Source: Methanospirillum lacunae (lineage in GTDB: Archaea > Halobacteriota > Methanomicrobia > Methanomicrobiales > Methanospirillaceae). From it: a DNA stretch of 64,000 nt. Numbering within the stretch: position 1 is the stretch's first letter; each line of letters starts with the position of its first letter. The notes under the pieces are model-generated. The model was not told the origin of the DNA. It saw nothing but the letters and a program-made list of their open reading frames with translations, and did no database searches. The translations under genes and the position numbers were made by a program. Below, in pieces: positions 18,068 through 26,827 of this stretch. The stretch is from positions 186,001-250,000 of the forward strand of contig NZ_QGMY01000002.1 in assembly GCF_003173355.1 (NCBI RefSeq). Reading direction: 5' to 3'.

Positions 18068-18583
18068 ATGAGTGATACCCCACCAGAAGAGTTTAAGAAT
18101 ATTGAGGAACTGCTAAAGAAAGTCCTCGGCCAGACACTGGGCTCTGGTCAGATACGACCTGGTGTCATCGGCGTCAACATTATCCTTGCAGGAGGAATGC
18201 CCCCCGGCTTTCCAGGAGGATATGGTGGAGGGGGTCCGGGACGGGATGTAGAACATCCTGATATCGAAGTTACCGAATGGGACGGCAGAGTAATGGCGAC
18301 ATGCGAGATGAAAGGTCTTGCAAACGAACACGTCAGCATTGCGTTTCAGGATAATACCCTTCATGTCATTGGGTATGATGGTACTACCCGGTACCGGAGT
18401 TCGGCCGTGCTCCCTCCTGTAATTGAATCATCATGTAACAGGACATTTTATAATGGAGTGCTGGAGTTGACCTGGCTTACACGGGATATTGAGACCCCTG
18501 TCCAGACGACTGTAGATGATGCAGTAGAAATCTCTGTTCAAGAGATGAGTGATCAGGAGAATGATACTCCTGATCACCCGTAA
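18068..18583 (+). CDS. Hsp20/alpha-crystallin-like protein
   Basis: The 171-residue protein has a helical N-terminus (EEFKNIEELLKKVLGQTLG), a Gly/Pro-rich linker (GGMPPGFPGGYGGGGPG), and then a beta-sandwich-like stretch (DIEVTEWDGRVMATCEMKGLANEHVSIAFQDNTLHVIG) that follows the alpha-crystallin-domain pattern. Small heat-shock proteins hold unfolding proteins; GvpH-like relatives are also possible. It lies 15 bp after the second Cdc48 gene, so a chaperone-unfoldase operon is likely. The family call is moderate because the C-terminal IxI motif is not evident. Confidence 0.68.
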   Translation: MSDTPPEEFKNIEELLKKVLGQTLGSGQIRPGVIGVNIILAGGMPPGFPGGYGGGGPGRDVEHPDIEVTEWDGRVMATCEMKGLANEHVSIAFQDNTLHVIGYDGTTRYRSSAVLPPVIESSCNRTFYNGVLELTWLTRDIETPVQTTVDDAVEISVQEMSDQENDTPDHP

Positions 18584-18966
18584 CCACTAATTTCGTATTT
18601 TATTTCTGTAGATTTCATACGGCATTCTTCGCCGGTTTGTATCATTTCTTCTATCATTTTTTTGAGCATTGCAGGGAACACTGCACCAACCCTGCTCTGT
18701 ACCGGCTTTCCTCCACAGAACCAGATAAAGGTCGGTGTCGCCATCACTCCGTATTTCTCGGCAATCCATCCAAATTCAAGGATATTGAGCATAAGAAAAC
18801 TGACTGATGGTGAGAATTCCTGTGCTAGTTCCTCAATATATGGTTTCATCTGGATACAGTGCCTACAGGTCGGGCTGAAGAACATCACAAGTACTGGTTC
18901 ACTGCTTCGTTCAACTGCATGTTCCCATTCATGGTCACCGATTTCACGTAGTTTGGCTTCTGTCAT
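18574..18966 (-). CDS. Thioredoxin-like protein with CRHC active site
   Basis: The product has a thioredoxin fold with an atypical active site, SPTCRHCIQMKP (Cys34 and Cys37), the buried Asp/Glu region MLNILEFGWIAEKYGV, and the cis-Pro loop VMATPTFIWFCGG. It extends 20-30 residues past a normal thioredoxin with a charged tail. A CxHC site suggests a more oxidising potential than the usual CGPC. No signal peptide is seen, so it is probably cytoplasmic. It is convergent with the Hsp20-like gene and overlaps its end by 10 bp. Confidence 0.86.
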   Translation of the reverse strand: MTEAKLREIGDHEWEHAVERSSEPVLVMFFSPTCRHCIQMKPYIEELAQEFSPSVSFLMLNILEFGWIAEKYGVMATPTFIWFCGGKPVQSRVGAVFPAMLKKMIEEMIQTGEECRMKSTEIKYEISGYG

Positions 18967-19020
18967 ACGGTTGTGTTAGAACAGGAGACCTCATAAATCT
19001 GTGTCTGAAATGATAGATGT

Positions 19021-19212
19021 ATGACTGACGAACTCGTGGAGATTACTATCGCTGCTTCACCTTCGCTTGTCGAAACACTTGATGCTGCAGCTGAATTGAT
19101 GGAGATGAGCAGAGAGGACATGGTTCTAAAAATCCTTACACGATGGGAGAAGGAACAGACTCTACCCCTACATGGTAAGGATAAGTTATGTAATATTATC
19201 CCCGGGATATGA
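19021..19212 (+). CDS. Small ribbon-helix-helix-like protein
   Basis: The 63-residue product begins with an alternating strand (ELVEITIAASPSLVETLDAAAELMEMSREDMVLKILTRW) followed by two helices, which fits the MetJ/Arc ribbon-helix-helix pattern. It could be a small DNA-binding regulator. The start ATG is only 54 bp from the divergent thioredoxin start, so it may regulate that gene. The fold call is by pattern alone. Confidence 0.5.
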   Translation: MTDELVEITIAASPSLVETLDAAAELMEMSREDMVLKILTRWEKEQTLPLHGKDKLCNIIPGI

Positions 19213-19313
19213 TATTCCTGATTTATCTGTATCCCTGTAACAAAAACGAATTGTTCTGAGGTTTCCTGTAGGCTTTATCATAAATAGCTGAACGTCAGAC
19301 GTAAGATATACGT

Positions 19314-20216
19314 ATGGCTGATGAATCGTACCGGGAATCAGAGGTTGACGGCACCATCGTGAAATGGGATCCTGACCAGATGCGGAAGATTCAGGAACAT
19401 CCCTGCTATAGTGAGAAAGCCAGTCACACCTTTGGAAGAGCACACCTCCCAGTTGCTCCCAAATGTAATGTCCAGTGTAACTACTGTGTCCGCAAGTTTG
19501 ACTGCGTAAATGAGAGCAGACCCGGAGTTACCAGTGAAATTCTCAATCCGGAACAGGCACTCAAAAAGATCCGGGATATTGTCGCTGAACATCCGTACAT
19601 CAAAGTAGTCGGGATAGCAGGTCCGGGAGACCCGCTCTACAACGAGGCAACCTTTGAGACCTTCAGGCTCATCCATGAGAATTTTCCAGACCTGATTCTC
19701 TGTGTGAGCACAAACGGTCTTCTCCTCCCAGACAAGATCGACCTTCTTGAGAAGTACGGAGTTTCCAACATTACAGTCACCATGAATGCCCTGGATCCTG
19801 ATGTAGCAGCACAGATCTACCAGTTCATAAATTATCAGGGAAAACGGTATGATTCAGGCAGGGAGATGGGTGAACTCCTTATCGGAAAACAACTTGAAGG
19901 GATACGTCTTGCAGTAGAGCGTAAGATGCTCGTGAAAGTAAACACTGTGTATATTCCCGGAATAAATGACTCCCAGATTCTTGAGATCGCAAAGAAGATC
20001 AGTTCCATGGGTGTTTACATCCACAATATTATCCCGCTCATAGCCCAGGCAAAATTTGCCCACCTCAAACCACCGACGATGGAAGAGAAACTTGCGATGC
20101 AGGAACTCTGCAAACCATATGTGAAACAGATGTCACATTGCCAGAGATGCAGGGCTGATGCAGTCGGGTGTCTTGGCAAAGATATCAACCCCTGTACTGG
20201 TCACAAGAGTGAGTGA
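19314..20216 (+). CDS. nifB: NifB-type radical SAM FeMo-cofactor biosynthesis protein
   Basis: The 300-residue radical SAM enzyme has the cluster motif CNVQCNYC (Cys51, 55, 58). It also has the NifB-specific HPCYSEKASHTFGRAHLPVAP segment just before it, and the C-terminal Cys pair CQRCRADAVGCLG. NifB makes the 8Fe-9S-C precursor (NifB-co) for nitrogenase; the stand-alone form without a NifX-like domain is usual in methanogens. No nifHDKEN genes are visible in this window, so either they lie elsewhere or this homologue has another role. The upstream TATA-like region and 100-bp spacer suggest its own promoter. Confidence 0.88.
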   Translation: MADESYRESEVDGTIVKWDPDQMRKIQEHPCYSEKASHTFGRAHLPVAPKCNVQCNYCVRKFDCVNESRPGVTSEILNPEQALKKIRDIVAEHPYIKVVGIAGPGDPLYNEATFETFRLIHENFPDLILCVSTNGLLLPDKIDLLEKYGVSNITVTMNALDPDVAAQIYQFINYQGKRYDSGREMGELLIGKQLEGIRLAVERKMLVKVNTVYIPGINDSQILEIAKKISSMGVYIHNIIPLIAQAKFAHLKPPTMEEKLAMQELCKPYVKQMSHCQRCRADAVGCLGKDINPCTGHKSE

Positions 20217-20303
20217 CCCGGACTCAACCCAATATCTTTTTTGGTTCATACGCCGAACCAGATTCATACCATCCCCCCGGCTGGTTCACCTGGAGGTCTT
20301 TGA

Positions 20304-21677
20304 ATGCGTTCTATCCTGCCTGTGGCAATTCTGATTGTACTTTTAGTTTTAACGCAGAGTTCTTTGGCAGACGATAACTCATCAGCGGGGGTAAATAATT
20401 CAGTTTCATTTGATGATCTGGTGCATGAGAATGATCTTGTCCTTGCCCAGAACCCGAAAAATCAGACTGCCCTGATGTATCGTGCGTTGATCTATTACAA
20501 TGCAGAAAAGTATTCTGAAGCAATAAACGCATCCGAAATGCTCCTTTCTGTTAATTCAAGTTGTTCCTTTGCCTGGCATATCATAGGTTCATCCTGGGGA
20601 AATCTTGGAGACCAGGTAAAGGCTACTGAGGCATTTGGAAAGGCAGTATCATTTGCACCAGGTGATCCCACCGAGTATAATGGTCAGGGTGTTGCTTACT
20701 ACCGGGTGGGTAAATACCCTGAAGCAGTAGTATCATTTCAGAAAGCTACCTCGATTAAACCTGATTATGCAGTGGCATGGAATAACCTCGGTGTTACATA
20801 CCGGTCAATGAATGAGACTGATAATGGGATTGAAGCAATAAACAAAGCTATAACGATTGATCCTGGAACAGCCTCATATTATGCCAACAAGGGATTCTTG
20901 CTTCTGGATAAGAAAGATTATAATGGAGCTATTGTTACAGCATCAGCGGCAAAAAAGATCCAGATGACCAACGTTCCCCAGTGGTTTGTTGCTGGTGATG
21001 CATACTACGCACAAGAGGATTATAAAAGTGCTTTCTACTCTTATGATGGCGGCCTTACCACAATGCAGAAAAATGATATGTGGTACTACCAGGGCATAAA
21101 GAACTCCCGGATTACCCAGACGATGAAACCGGTAGATGCATATTATCAATCTGTATCCTCTAATGTCAGATTCACCGGTGAATGGGACCGGGTGACGGTG
21201 ATAGATTATAAAATCCAGCGGTACCAGAATACCCTTGATGTGTATGATCAGGTTATGACAATAACCCCTGATCTTGGCGAAGCATGGCGGAGAAAAGGGT
21301 ACACTGCTCTGAAGATCGATGAGTTCGAAAGCGCCAAGAATGCCTATACAAAAGCACGGGAGATGCTTCCGAATGATTCTGATGTCATTGCTTCGCTTGG
21401 ATATGCAACTGGGAAACTCGGGGATTATCTTACCGGGATGAACCTGATTGATGAAGGCCTGAGGATAGACCCAAACAACGGAAGGGCATATATGCAGAAA
21501 GGGGAGATTCACTCGATGTACGGTGAGAAGAAGGAGGCAATAAGTGCCTTTAATTCAGCACTTGAAAAGAATCCCCATGATTCTGATATCTTTGAAGCTC
21601 TGGAAGGAGTTCAGTTATCCCAGGGTGATTACCTGGGTGCAGTAATAAGTTTCTTTAGAGGAGTAATAGGATATTAA
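20304..21677 (+). CDS. Secreted TPR-repeat protein
   Basis: A signal peptide (ILPVAILIVLLVLTQSSLA) is followed by about nine tetratricopeptide repeats, for example AVSFQKATSIKPDYAVAWNNLGVTYRSM and AISAFNSALEKNPHDSDIFEALEG. Such proteins mediate protein-protein contacts at the cell surface. No C-terminal anchor is seen. It is one of four TPR proteins in this window (with 28207, 37813 and 42095). Function beyond scaffolding cannot be inferred. Confidence 0.88.
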   Translation: MRSILPVAILIVLLVLTQSSLADDNSSAGVNNSVSFDDLVHENDLVLAQNPKNQTALMYRALIYYNAEKYSEAINASEMLLSVNSSCSFAWHIIGSSWGNLGDQVKATEAFGKAVSFAPGDPTEYNGQGVAYYRVGKYPEAVVSFQKATSIKPDYAVAWNNLGVTYRSMNETDNGIEAINKAITIDPGTASYYANKGFLLLDKKDYNGAIVTASAAKKIQMTNVPQWFVAGDAYYAQEDYKSAFYSYDGGLTTMQKNDMWYYQGIKNSRITQTMKPVDAYYQSVSSNVRFTGEWDRVTVIDYKIQRYQNTLDVYDQVMTITPDLGEAWRRKGYTALKIDEFESAKNAYTKAREMLPNDSDVIASLGYATGKLGDYLTGMNLIDEGLRIDPNNGRAYMQKGEIHSMYGEKKEAISAFNSALEKNPHDSDIFEALEGVQLSQGDYLGAVISFFRGVIGY

Positions 21678-21704
21678 ATTCGGCTGATATCCAGCTGGTT
21701 TATT

Positions 21705-22028
21705 TCACTCGTGGTACCGTCCAATATCTGGATCAGTAATTCCTGCCTGTTTGTCAAGAGCTATAAGGAGACGATTCAGGGTCCGTTTCACCTCACTATA
21801 CTGTTCTTTATCCATCGGACCACCAGCCTGATGCCACATGATCTGCTGCCTGAGTATACCGATCAGCTCTTCGATATCTGTCCCTTTAAACTGTGTAGGG
21901 ATGATCAGATCTGAAAAGTAATCCTGTGCACCCATCCATGCCCGATCTGGTGGGAGTGAGAATTTTGTAACCAGATGGGAGATATTGATAAAGAATCCAC
22001 GCCCGAATCTACTAGATGAGGATACCAT
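21705..22028 (-). CDS. Conserved-looking protein of unknown function
   Basis: The 107-residue soluble protein is not recognised. It has a basic N-terminus and a helical C-terminal half (DIEELIGILRQQIMWHQAGGPMDKEQYSEVKRTLNRLLIALDKQ). Coding character is good, and it lies 35 bp downstream of the geranylgeranyl reductase-like gene in the same direction, which suggests co-transcription. Confidence 0.65.
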   Translation of the reverse strand: MVSSSSRFGRGFFINISHLVTKFSLPPDRAWMGAQDYFSDLIIPTQFKGTDIEELIGILRQQIMWHQAGGPMDKEQYSEVKRTLNRLLIALDKQAGITDPDIGRYHE

Positions 22029-22063
22029 GATTACTTCTCCTCCCCACTTCTCAATAAATATAT

Positions 22064-23221
22064 TTACTCAGTCAGGGCCCGGATAGCAGATTTGATAACT
22101 ACACCGCCTGCTCGATACATGGAAGGGTGGAGGAGAAGAGATCTGAGCAGCCTTCCCGGTCTGTCCATGTCCCCTTTTTGAACGATTAAATCTCTTATGT
22201 CCGGATTGCTCATCACAGAGACGATCTGCTCCATGTCCTGAGGGGAGATTGTCTGTCTGTACCTGAATGCTGCATACCCTATCTTCAGTTCTTTTCCTAT
22301 ATCGCTCCTCCATCGTTTCTCATATTGTGAAAGAAATGCAGGGTCGGTTCGTCCTGTTTCACAGGCAAGTGCAACGATAGCTCCCGCATGACGGGCAGCC
22401 CGGACTCCTGTGTATACTCCTCCGCCTGAGGTGGGCTTTGCCATTGCAGCGGCATCACCAACTGTCATGATTCCTTCTGCAACCGTGGTTTTAAGTGTTC
22501 CAAGAGGGATTGTTCCGGATACGAACTGAACACGTTGCGATCCAAACCCTGAAATGAAGGTATCGAACTTCTCCCTGACATGTGTTATACCACACATTCC
22601 GACACGAGCCCGCCCTTCGCCCATAGGGATCACCCAACCGAAAAACTCTGGAGAAGCATTGGGGTAAATAGTAACCTTGTCCTGATCTACTTCACTGGCA
22701 AGGTCGCACTGGAGCCCTGAAAGGTACACCGGAGCACGAGGCAGTCCTGCCATTCTTCCGATCGATGCCCGTGGTCCATCTGCAGCAATAAGGATCTGAT
22801 ACCGAATATGTTCATGCCCGTTTGATCCACGAACCAAAATCTTATGCTGGTTGATATTCAGGTCGTGTGCCTGCGTTTTAAGTTGTATCTCTGCACCGGC
22901 ATCTGCAGCAGCATACCCCATTTCCTGGTCGAGCATTGAACGATCCACTACGTATGCCTTTGTCTTTCCTGCATCAAAGGAGAGCGAAGCATGACCTGCC
23001 TTGACAGTGGCACCTGATACCGTATTGAGGACTGACCTGGTGCTGACTTTGCACTCTTCAAATGCTGAACATGAGAGCAGTCCTGCACACTGAACCGGAA
23101 CGCCGATGTGTGCCTGCTCTTCAATAAGTAGAACATTAAGGCCGGCCTTTGCACATGATTCTGCAGCTGCAGACCCTGACGGGCCTGCGCCAACCACGAC
23201 AACCTCATAATTCCGGTCCAT
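22064..23221 (-). CDS. Geranylgeranyl reductase family flavoprotein
   Basis: The 385-residue FAD-dependent oxidoreductase opens with the dinucleotide-binding motif VVVVGAGPSGSAAAE. It contains GVPVQCAGLLS (the family PxxCxG motif) and the second FAD motif GIMTVGDAAAMAKPTSGGGVYTGVRAARHAG. Archaeal members hydrogenate the isoprenoid chains of membrane lipids; others act on quinones or pigments. It could be the digeranylgeranylglycerophospholipid reductase, but several paralogues are usual in methanogens, so the substrate is not fixed. Confidence 0.88.
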   Translation of the reverse strand: MDRNYEVVVVGAGPSGSAAAESCAKAGLNVLLIEEQAHIGVPVQCAGLLSCSAFEECKVSTRSVLNTVSGATVKAGHASLSFDAGKTKAYVVDRSMLDQEMGYAAADAGAEIQLKTQAHDLNINQHKILVRGSNGHEHIRYQILIAADGPRASIGRMAGLPRAPVYLSGLQCDLASEVDQDKVTIYPNASPEFFGWVIPMGEGRARVGMCGITHVREKFDTFISGFGSQRVQFVSGTIPLGTLKTTVAEGIMTVGDAAAMAKPTSGGGVYTGVRAARHAGAIVALACETGRTDPAFLSQYEKRWRSDIGKELKIGYAAFRYRQTISPQDMEQIVSVMSNPDIRDLIVQKGDMDRPGRLLRSLLLHPSMYRAGGVVIKSAIRALTE

Positions 23222-23306
23222 ACTGCCTCAATATCTGATCCCCTGACCTATGAAACCTCTGAACTTCCTGTATCATTATGGTCAGGGATGCCTAACGGGT
23301 TAGGAT

Positions 23307-23669
23307 ATGGTCCGGGAACCCGAGTTCAGGTGGAAGCAGTGTATCATCATCAGAAATGATGTGAAGATGAGTTGTGGAAAAAAATGTGCCCAGGCTGGTC
23401 ACGCGGCCATCGTTGCGTATGAAAAAGCTGATGCGACTTCTAAAAAGGCATGGATGAATGAAGGTCAGAAGAAGGTAGTACTGAAGGCGAGCGATGAACG
23501 TACACTCTTTGAATTGAAAAGTATCGCCGAAGCTGCAGGAATCTCAGCAGCGCTTATTCAGGATGCAGGGATGACTGAGATCCCGCCTGGTACAATTACG
23601 GCTCTTGGACTGGGACCTGCAAAGACTGAAGAACTTGATAAGATTACGGGAAATCTCTCCCTCCTATGA
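23307..23669 (+). CDS. pth2: Peptidyl-tRNA hydrolase 2
   Basis: The 120-residue enzyme of the Pth2 fold releases peptides from stalled peptidyl-tRNA. Signatures are SCGKKCAQAGHAAIVAYEKA (catalytic Lys/Cys/His region) and LIQDAGMTEIPPGTITALGLGP. The stop overlaps the truD start by 4 bp (23666-23669), so the two RNA-related genes are translationally coupled. Confidence 0.96.
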   Translation: MVREPEFRWKQCIIIRNDVKMSCGKKCAQAGHAAIVAYEKADATSKKAWMNEGQKKVVLKASDERTLFELKSIAEAAGISAALIQDAGMTEIPPGTITALGLGPAKTEELDKITGNLSLL

Positions 23670-24940
23670 GAAAAAGCCCGTATCCCATTGACCATACGCT
23701 CGGCCTCTCCTGGTATATTTCAGACCTGGATGGTATCGGGGGGAGGCTTAAGGGAGATCCTGAAGATTTTGTTGTAGAAGAAATATCTGATAATCCTTCT
23801 TCAACAGGAACCGGGCCATACCTCATCTGCCGGTTAACCAAAAAAAACTGGGATCAACAACGAGCCATCAAGGAGATTGCAGGCAGACTCGGGGTGAGTC
23901 ACCAGCGATTTGGTTTTGCAGGAACCAAGGATAAACGGGCTGTTACAACACAGTTTATCTCAATATATAAAGCAGATCCTGCGGTTATCCAGTCACTACA
24001 CATCCCAGATATGACGATTGAACCGGTGGGCTTTTCTGATCATCAGATCTCACTTGGTGATCTCAAGGGAAACCGGTTCAGGATATCATTATCTGAATAT
24101 GAATCTCTCAAGCCTGAAACAACCACTGACGATATTGTGGCTGGACTTGCAGGAGGGGTTCCGAATTACTTCGGGTATCAGCGGTTCGGTGTTCAGCGTC
24201 CTGTCACCCACCTGACCGGCCTTGATATTCTTCGTGGTTCGTATGAGGATGCAGTCAGAACCTTTGTGAGTACTCCTTCTACAGGTGAGAGTGAGGAGTA
24301 TGCCGAGGGACGAAAATTCTATGCTGATACTGGAGATGCCAAAGAGGCCCTTCATCATATCCCTGTTCGTCTCTCTCTTGAACGCTCACTTCTGCATCAT
24401 CTGGTAAGCAATCCCGGGGATTATGCTGGTGCGTTCCATACCTTTCCACGGACACTGAGATCCATGTTCGTAAGTGCGGTTCAGTCATGGCTGTTTAACC
24501 GTGCTTTGAGTATGCGGATAGAAGAGGGCAGAGGTCTTGCTGATCCTGTGGAAGGTGACCGGATTGTCTTTTCTGACGGGCGTTCGGACACAGTTACAAC
24601 AGGAACATCCAGGATGGCAGCAATGCAGGTGAAACGGGATAGGTGCCGTATTGCAATCTTTATGCAGGGTTCTGAACCTGTCCAGGCAACAGGACCAGAC
24701 GACAAAAACATGGCCTGGCTGATGGAACAAGAGGGAATTACCAGTGAGATGTTTGGGACTGCATCAACATTTCTGGAGACCCGGTTCTCGGGAGCGCCCA
24801 GATCGATCCTCCTCAATTCAGATGTCAGTATTGAGATGGGTGAAAACCGGATGAACTTCGCATTCTCGCTTCAGCCAGGTCAATATGCAACGACCCTGCT
24901 TCGAGAGATCATGAAAGCAGATCCTATCATGATGATCTGA
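23666..24940 (+). CDS. truD: tRNA pseudouridine synthase TruD
   Basis: The 424-residue TruD-type synthase has the catalytic Asp in the FAGTKDKRAVTTQ motif (residues about 92-104). The downstream NYFGYQRFGVQRPVTHL segment is diagnostic for the family and contains its characteristic insertion domain. TruD isomerises U13 in tRNA; archaeal homologues may also modify position 35 of some tRNAs. It is coupled with pth2. Confidence 0.96.
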   Translation: MRKSPYPIDHTLGLSWYISDLDGIGGRLKGDPEDFVVEEISDNPSSTGTGPYLICRLTKKNWDQQRAIKEIAGRLGVSHQRFGFAGTKDKRAVTTQFISIYKADPAVIQSLHIPDMTIEPVGFSDHQISLGDLKGNRFRISLSEYESLKPETTTDDIVAGLAGGVPNYFGYQRFGVQRPVTHLTGLDILRGSYEDAVRTFVSTPSTGESEEYAEGRKFYADTGDAKEALHHIPVRLSLERSLLHHLVSNPGDYAGAFHTFPRTLRSMFVSAVQSWLFNRALSMRIEEGRGLADPVEGDRIVFSDGRSDTVTTGTSRMAAMQVKRDRCRIAIFMQGSEPVQATGPDDKNMAWLMEQEGITSEMFGTASTFLETRFSGAPRSILLNSDVSIEMGENRMNFAFSLQPGQYATTLLREIMKADPIMMI

Positions 24941-24952
24941 TCTTCACAACAT

Positions 24953-25633
24953 TCAGGACCGGCGAACCACGTATTCGGTGATCAGGTTCTCGCCGGCGAG
25001 ATAATTCTTTTTCAGTTCAAGTTTTATAAGGTCATCAACTGACCGGGTTGGAAGTCCGCCAACAAGGGAAGGTGTGTCTGTCCCACCAGCAATGAATGGG
25101 AGATGAATCAGTACAATCTCATCAATAAGACCAAGTGAGAACATCTGACCATTTAGCGTTGACCCCCCTTCAATCATCAGTTGTTTCACTCCATATTGTG
25201 AAGAGAGCCGGTTTAACAGGAGAGCGAGGTCGACTTTCTCCTCTCCTACAACCTCAATAATTGCACCTTTTTCTTTGAGTACTGCTATCTTTTCGCTCTC
25301 TGCCTCCTTACTCACTGCAATGATTGTTGGTGAATCTGCAGATAGCACGTTTGCGTCAGGAGAAATATCTGCATGTGACGAGGGAATTACCCTGATTGGG
25401 TTTTTCCCCTCAACATATCTCACAGTTAAAAATGAATTATCAATCCGTATGGTATTTGAGCCGACCATGATTGCATCAGAATCAGCCCTGATGCGATGGA
25501 GCAGGACCTCAGCCTCATGTGACATAAACTGCATCAGGAGTTTTGACGATGCACCCCGGGTCACGGTTAATTTTCCGTCAACAGTCACCTCAGAGACGAG
25601 TACGACATGAGGACGGTTCTGGTCTCCAGACAT
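24953..25633 (-). CDS. 2,5-diamino-6-ribosylamino-pyrimidinone 5'-phosphate reductase
   Basis: The protein has a RibD C-terminal/DHFR-like fold: HVVLVSEVTVDGKLTVTRGASS at the N-terminus, then DAIMVGSNTIRIDNSFLTVRYV, and LMIEGGSTLNGQMF for NADPH binding. In archaea this enzyme (ArfC type) reduces the ribosyl side chain in the pathway to riboflavin and the deazaflavin of F420. The ATG at 25633 gives the family-typical start MSGDQNRPHVVLVSE; an upstream TTG would add an unconserved 23 residues. It is divergent from the cupin gene at 25729. Confidence 0.9.
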   Translation of the reverse strand: MSGDQNRPHVVLVSEVTVDGKLTVTRGASSKLLMQFMSHEAEVLLHRIRADSDAIMVGSNTIRIDNSFLTVRYVEGKNPIRVIPSSHADISPDANVLSADSPTIIAVSKEAESEKIAVLKEKGAIIEVVGEEKVDLALLLNRLSSQYGVKQLMIEGGSTLNGQMFSLGLIDEIVLIHLPFIAGGTDTPSLVGGLPTRSVDDLIKLELKKNYLAGENLITEYVVRRS

Positions 25634-25728
25634 TCGTACCAACACTATTGGTGGTGAGCTCAATTTAAACTGGTCCCTGGTATCTCTGATCAAAGGGGTC
25701 AAATAGGATCCGGTTCTGATAACTCGGT

Positions 25729-26061
25729 ATGGGAGAAGATTCTCTGGATCTCAAAGGCAAGATTATCAGACCTGCAGACCTGGTTAATTACCAGGATGGA
25801 AGCGTTGTGAGCAGGATGCTTACATATACGCCCCAGGGGACGATCACAATATTTGCTTTTGCTGCGGGATCCGGTTTATCTGAGCATACTGCCCCATTCG
25901 ATGCTGTTCTCCAGGTTCTAGAAGGCAACGCAGAAGTAAGTCTTGCAGGAAAAAATTTTGATGTTGTTTCTGGTGATATGATTATTCTTCCTGCGAATAT
26001 CCCCCACGCTGTCCACGCATCGATCTCGTTTAAGATGATGCTCACCATGATCCATGCATAA
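25729..26061 (+). CDS. Cupin domain protein
   Basis: The 110-residue single beta-barrel has the first cupin motif around GSGLSEHTAPFDAVLQVLEGNAEVSL and the second at GDMIILPANIPHAVHA. Two of the usual metal ligands (His46 and the late His) are present, but the central His of motif 1 is replaced by Asp. Small cupins bind metals or small molecules, and no substrate is implied. It stands alone between arfC and the phosphatidyltransferase. Confidence 0.88.
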   Translation: MGEDSLDLKGKIIRPADLVNYQDGSVVSRMLTYTPQGTITIFAFAAGSGLSEHTAPFDAVLQVLEGNAEVSLAGKNFDVVSGDMIILPANIPHAVHASISFKMMLTMIHA

Positions 26062-26194
26062 CTCTCCTACAAATGTGACATGCGAAGACTCATGACAAAA
26101 AGCATAACAGGTCGGACTTCTTCTGAGTATTACCAATCCTGTTGCATCTGTTCAGGTTTTCTGAACAGGTGGACGGGGTGAGGGACAATATAGG

Positions 26195-26827
26195 ATGAAT
26201 ATTACCGCTTTTCGTTACCGTTTCATCGGGTATGTCGAACCGTTATCTGGGATTTTTCTAAAATTTGGCATTTCCCCGAACATGATTACGATTCTCTCAC
26301 TCCTGGCGGGAGTTGCATGTGCTGTCTGCTATTCGATGAGTGCTTTTCTTCCTGGTAGCATTCTTCTTTTCATATCAGCCATCCTCGATCTGGTAGATGG
26401 AACTGTAGCACGTAGGTCAGGAAGAGAGACCCGGTTTGGTGCAGTTTTTGACTGGATTGCAGACAAATACACTGATGCAGTTGTGATCATTGGTGTAGGA
26501 ATATCAGCGATTCCAATAATTACCAGGATCATTCCCGGGCCGACAACCTGGGATTTCGCAATTGTGGCACTTGCTGTCACCGGTTCCCTGATGAACACCT
26601 TCATAAAACCGGTCACGTATGCTGAGATAGGTTTCACAGAACGACGGGATGGAAAGATAGAAGATCCCCTTGAAGGGGTGGGTTTTTTTGGCAGACCCGA
26701 GACCCTCCTGATTCTTGGACTTGGGGGTCTCGTCGGCTACATCTGGGTTTCAGTTATAATAATTGCAATCTGTACAAACCTTTCAGCACTTGAGAGGATT
26801 ATCTACCTCTACCGGCGATATTCGTGA
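26195..26827 (+). CDS. CDP-alcohol phosphatidyltransferase family (archaetidyl transferase)
   Basis: The 210-residue integral membrane enzyme has the complete catalytic signature at residues 65-90: D65-x2-D68-G-x2-A72-R73-x8-G82-x3-D86-x3-D90. In archaea such enzymes transfer archaetidic acid from CDP-archaeol to inositol-phosphate, serine or glycerol-phosphate. The N-terminus most resembles archaetidylinositol-phosphate synthases, but serine transfer cannot be excluded. Its 3' end overlaps the convergent archaeosortase gene by 29 bp. Confidence 0.9.
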   Translation: MNITAFRYRFIGYVEPLSGIFLKFGISPNMITILSLLAGVACAVCYSMSAFLPGSILLFISAILDLVDGTVARRSGRETRFGAVFDWIADKYTDAVVIIGVGISAIPIITRIIPGPTTWDFAIVALAVTGSLMNTFIKPVTYAEIGFTERRDGKIEDPLEGVGFFGRPETLLILGLGGLVGYIWVSVIIIAICTNLSALERIIYLYRRYS

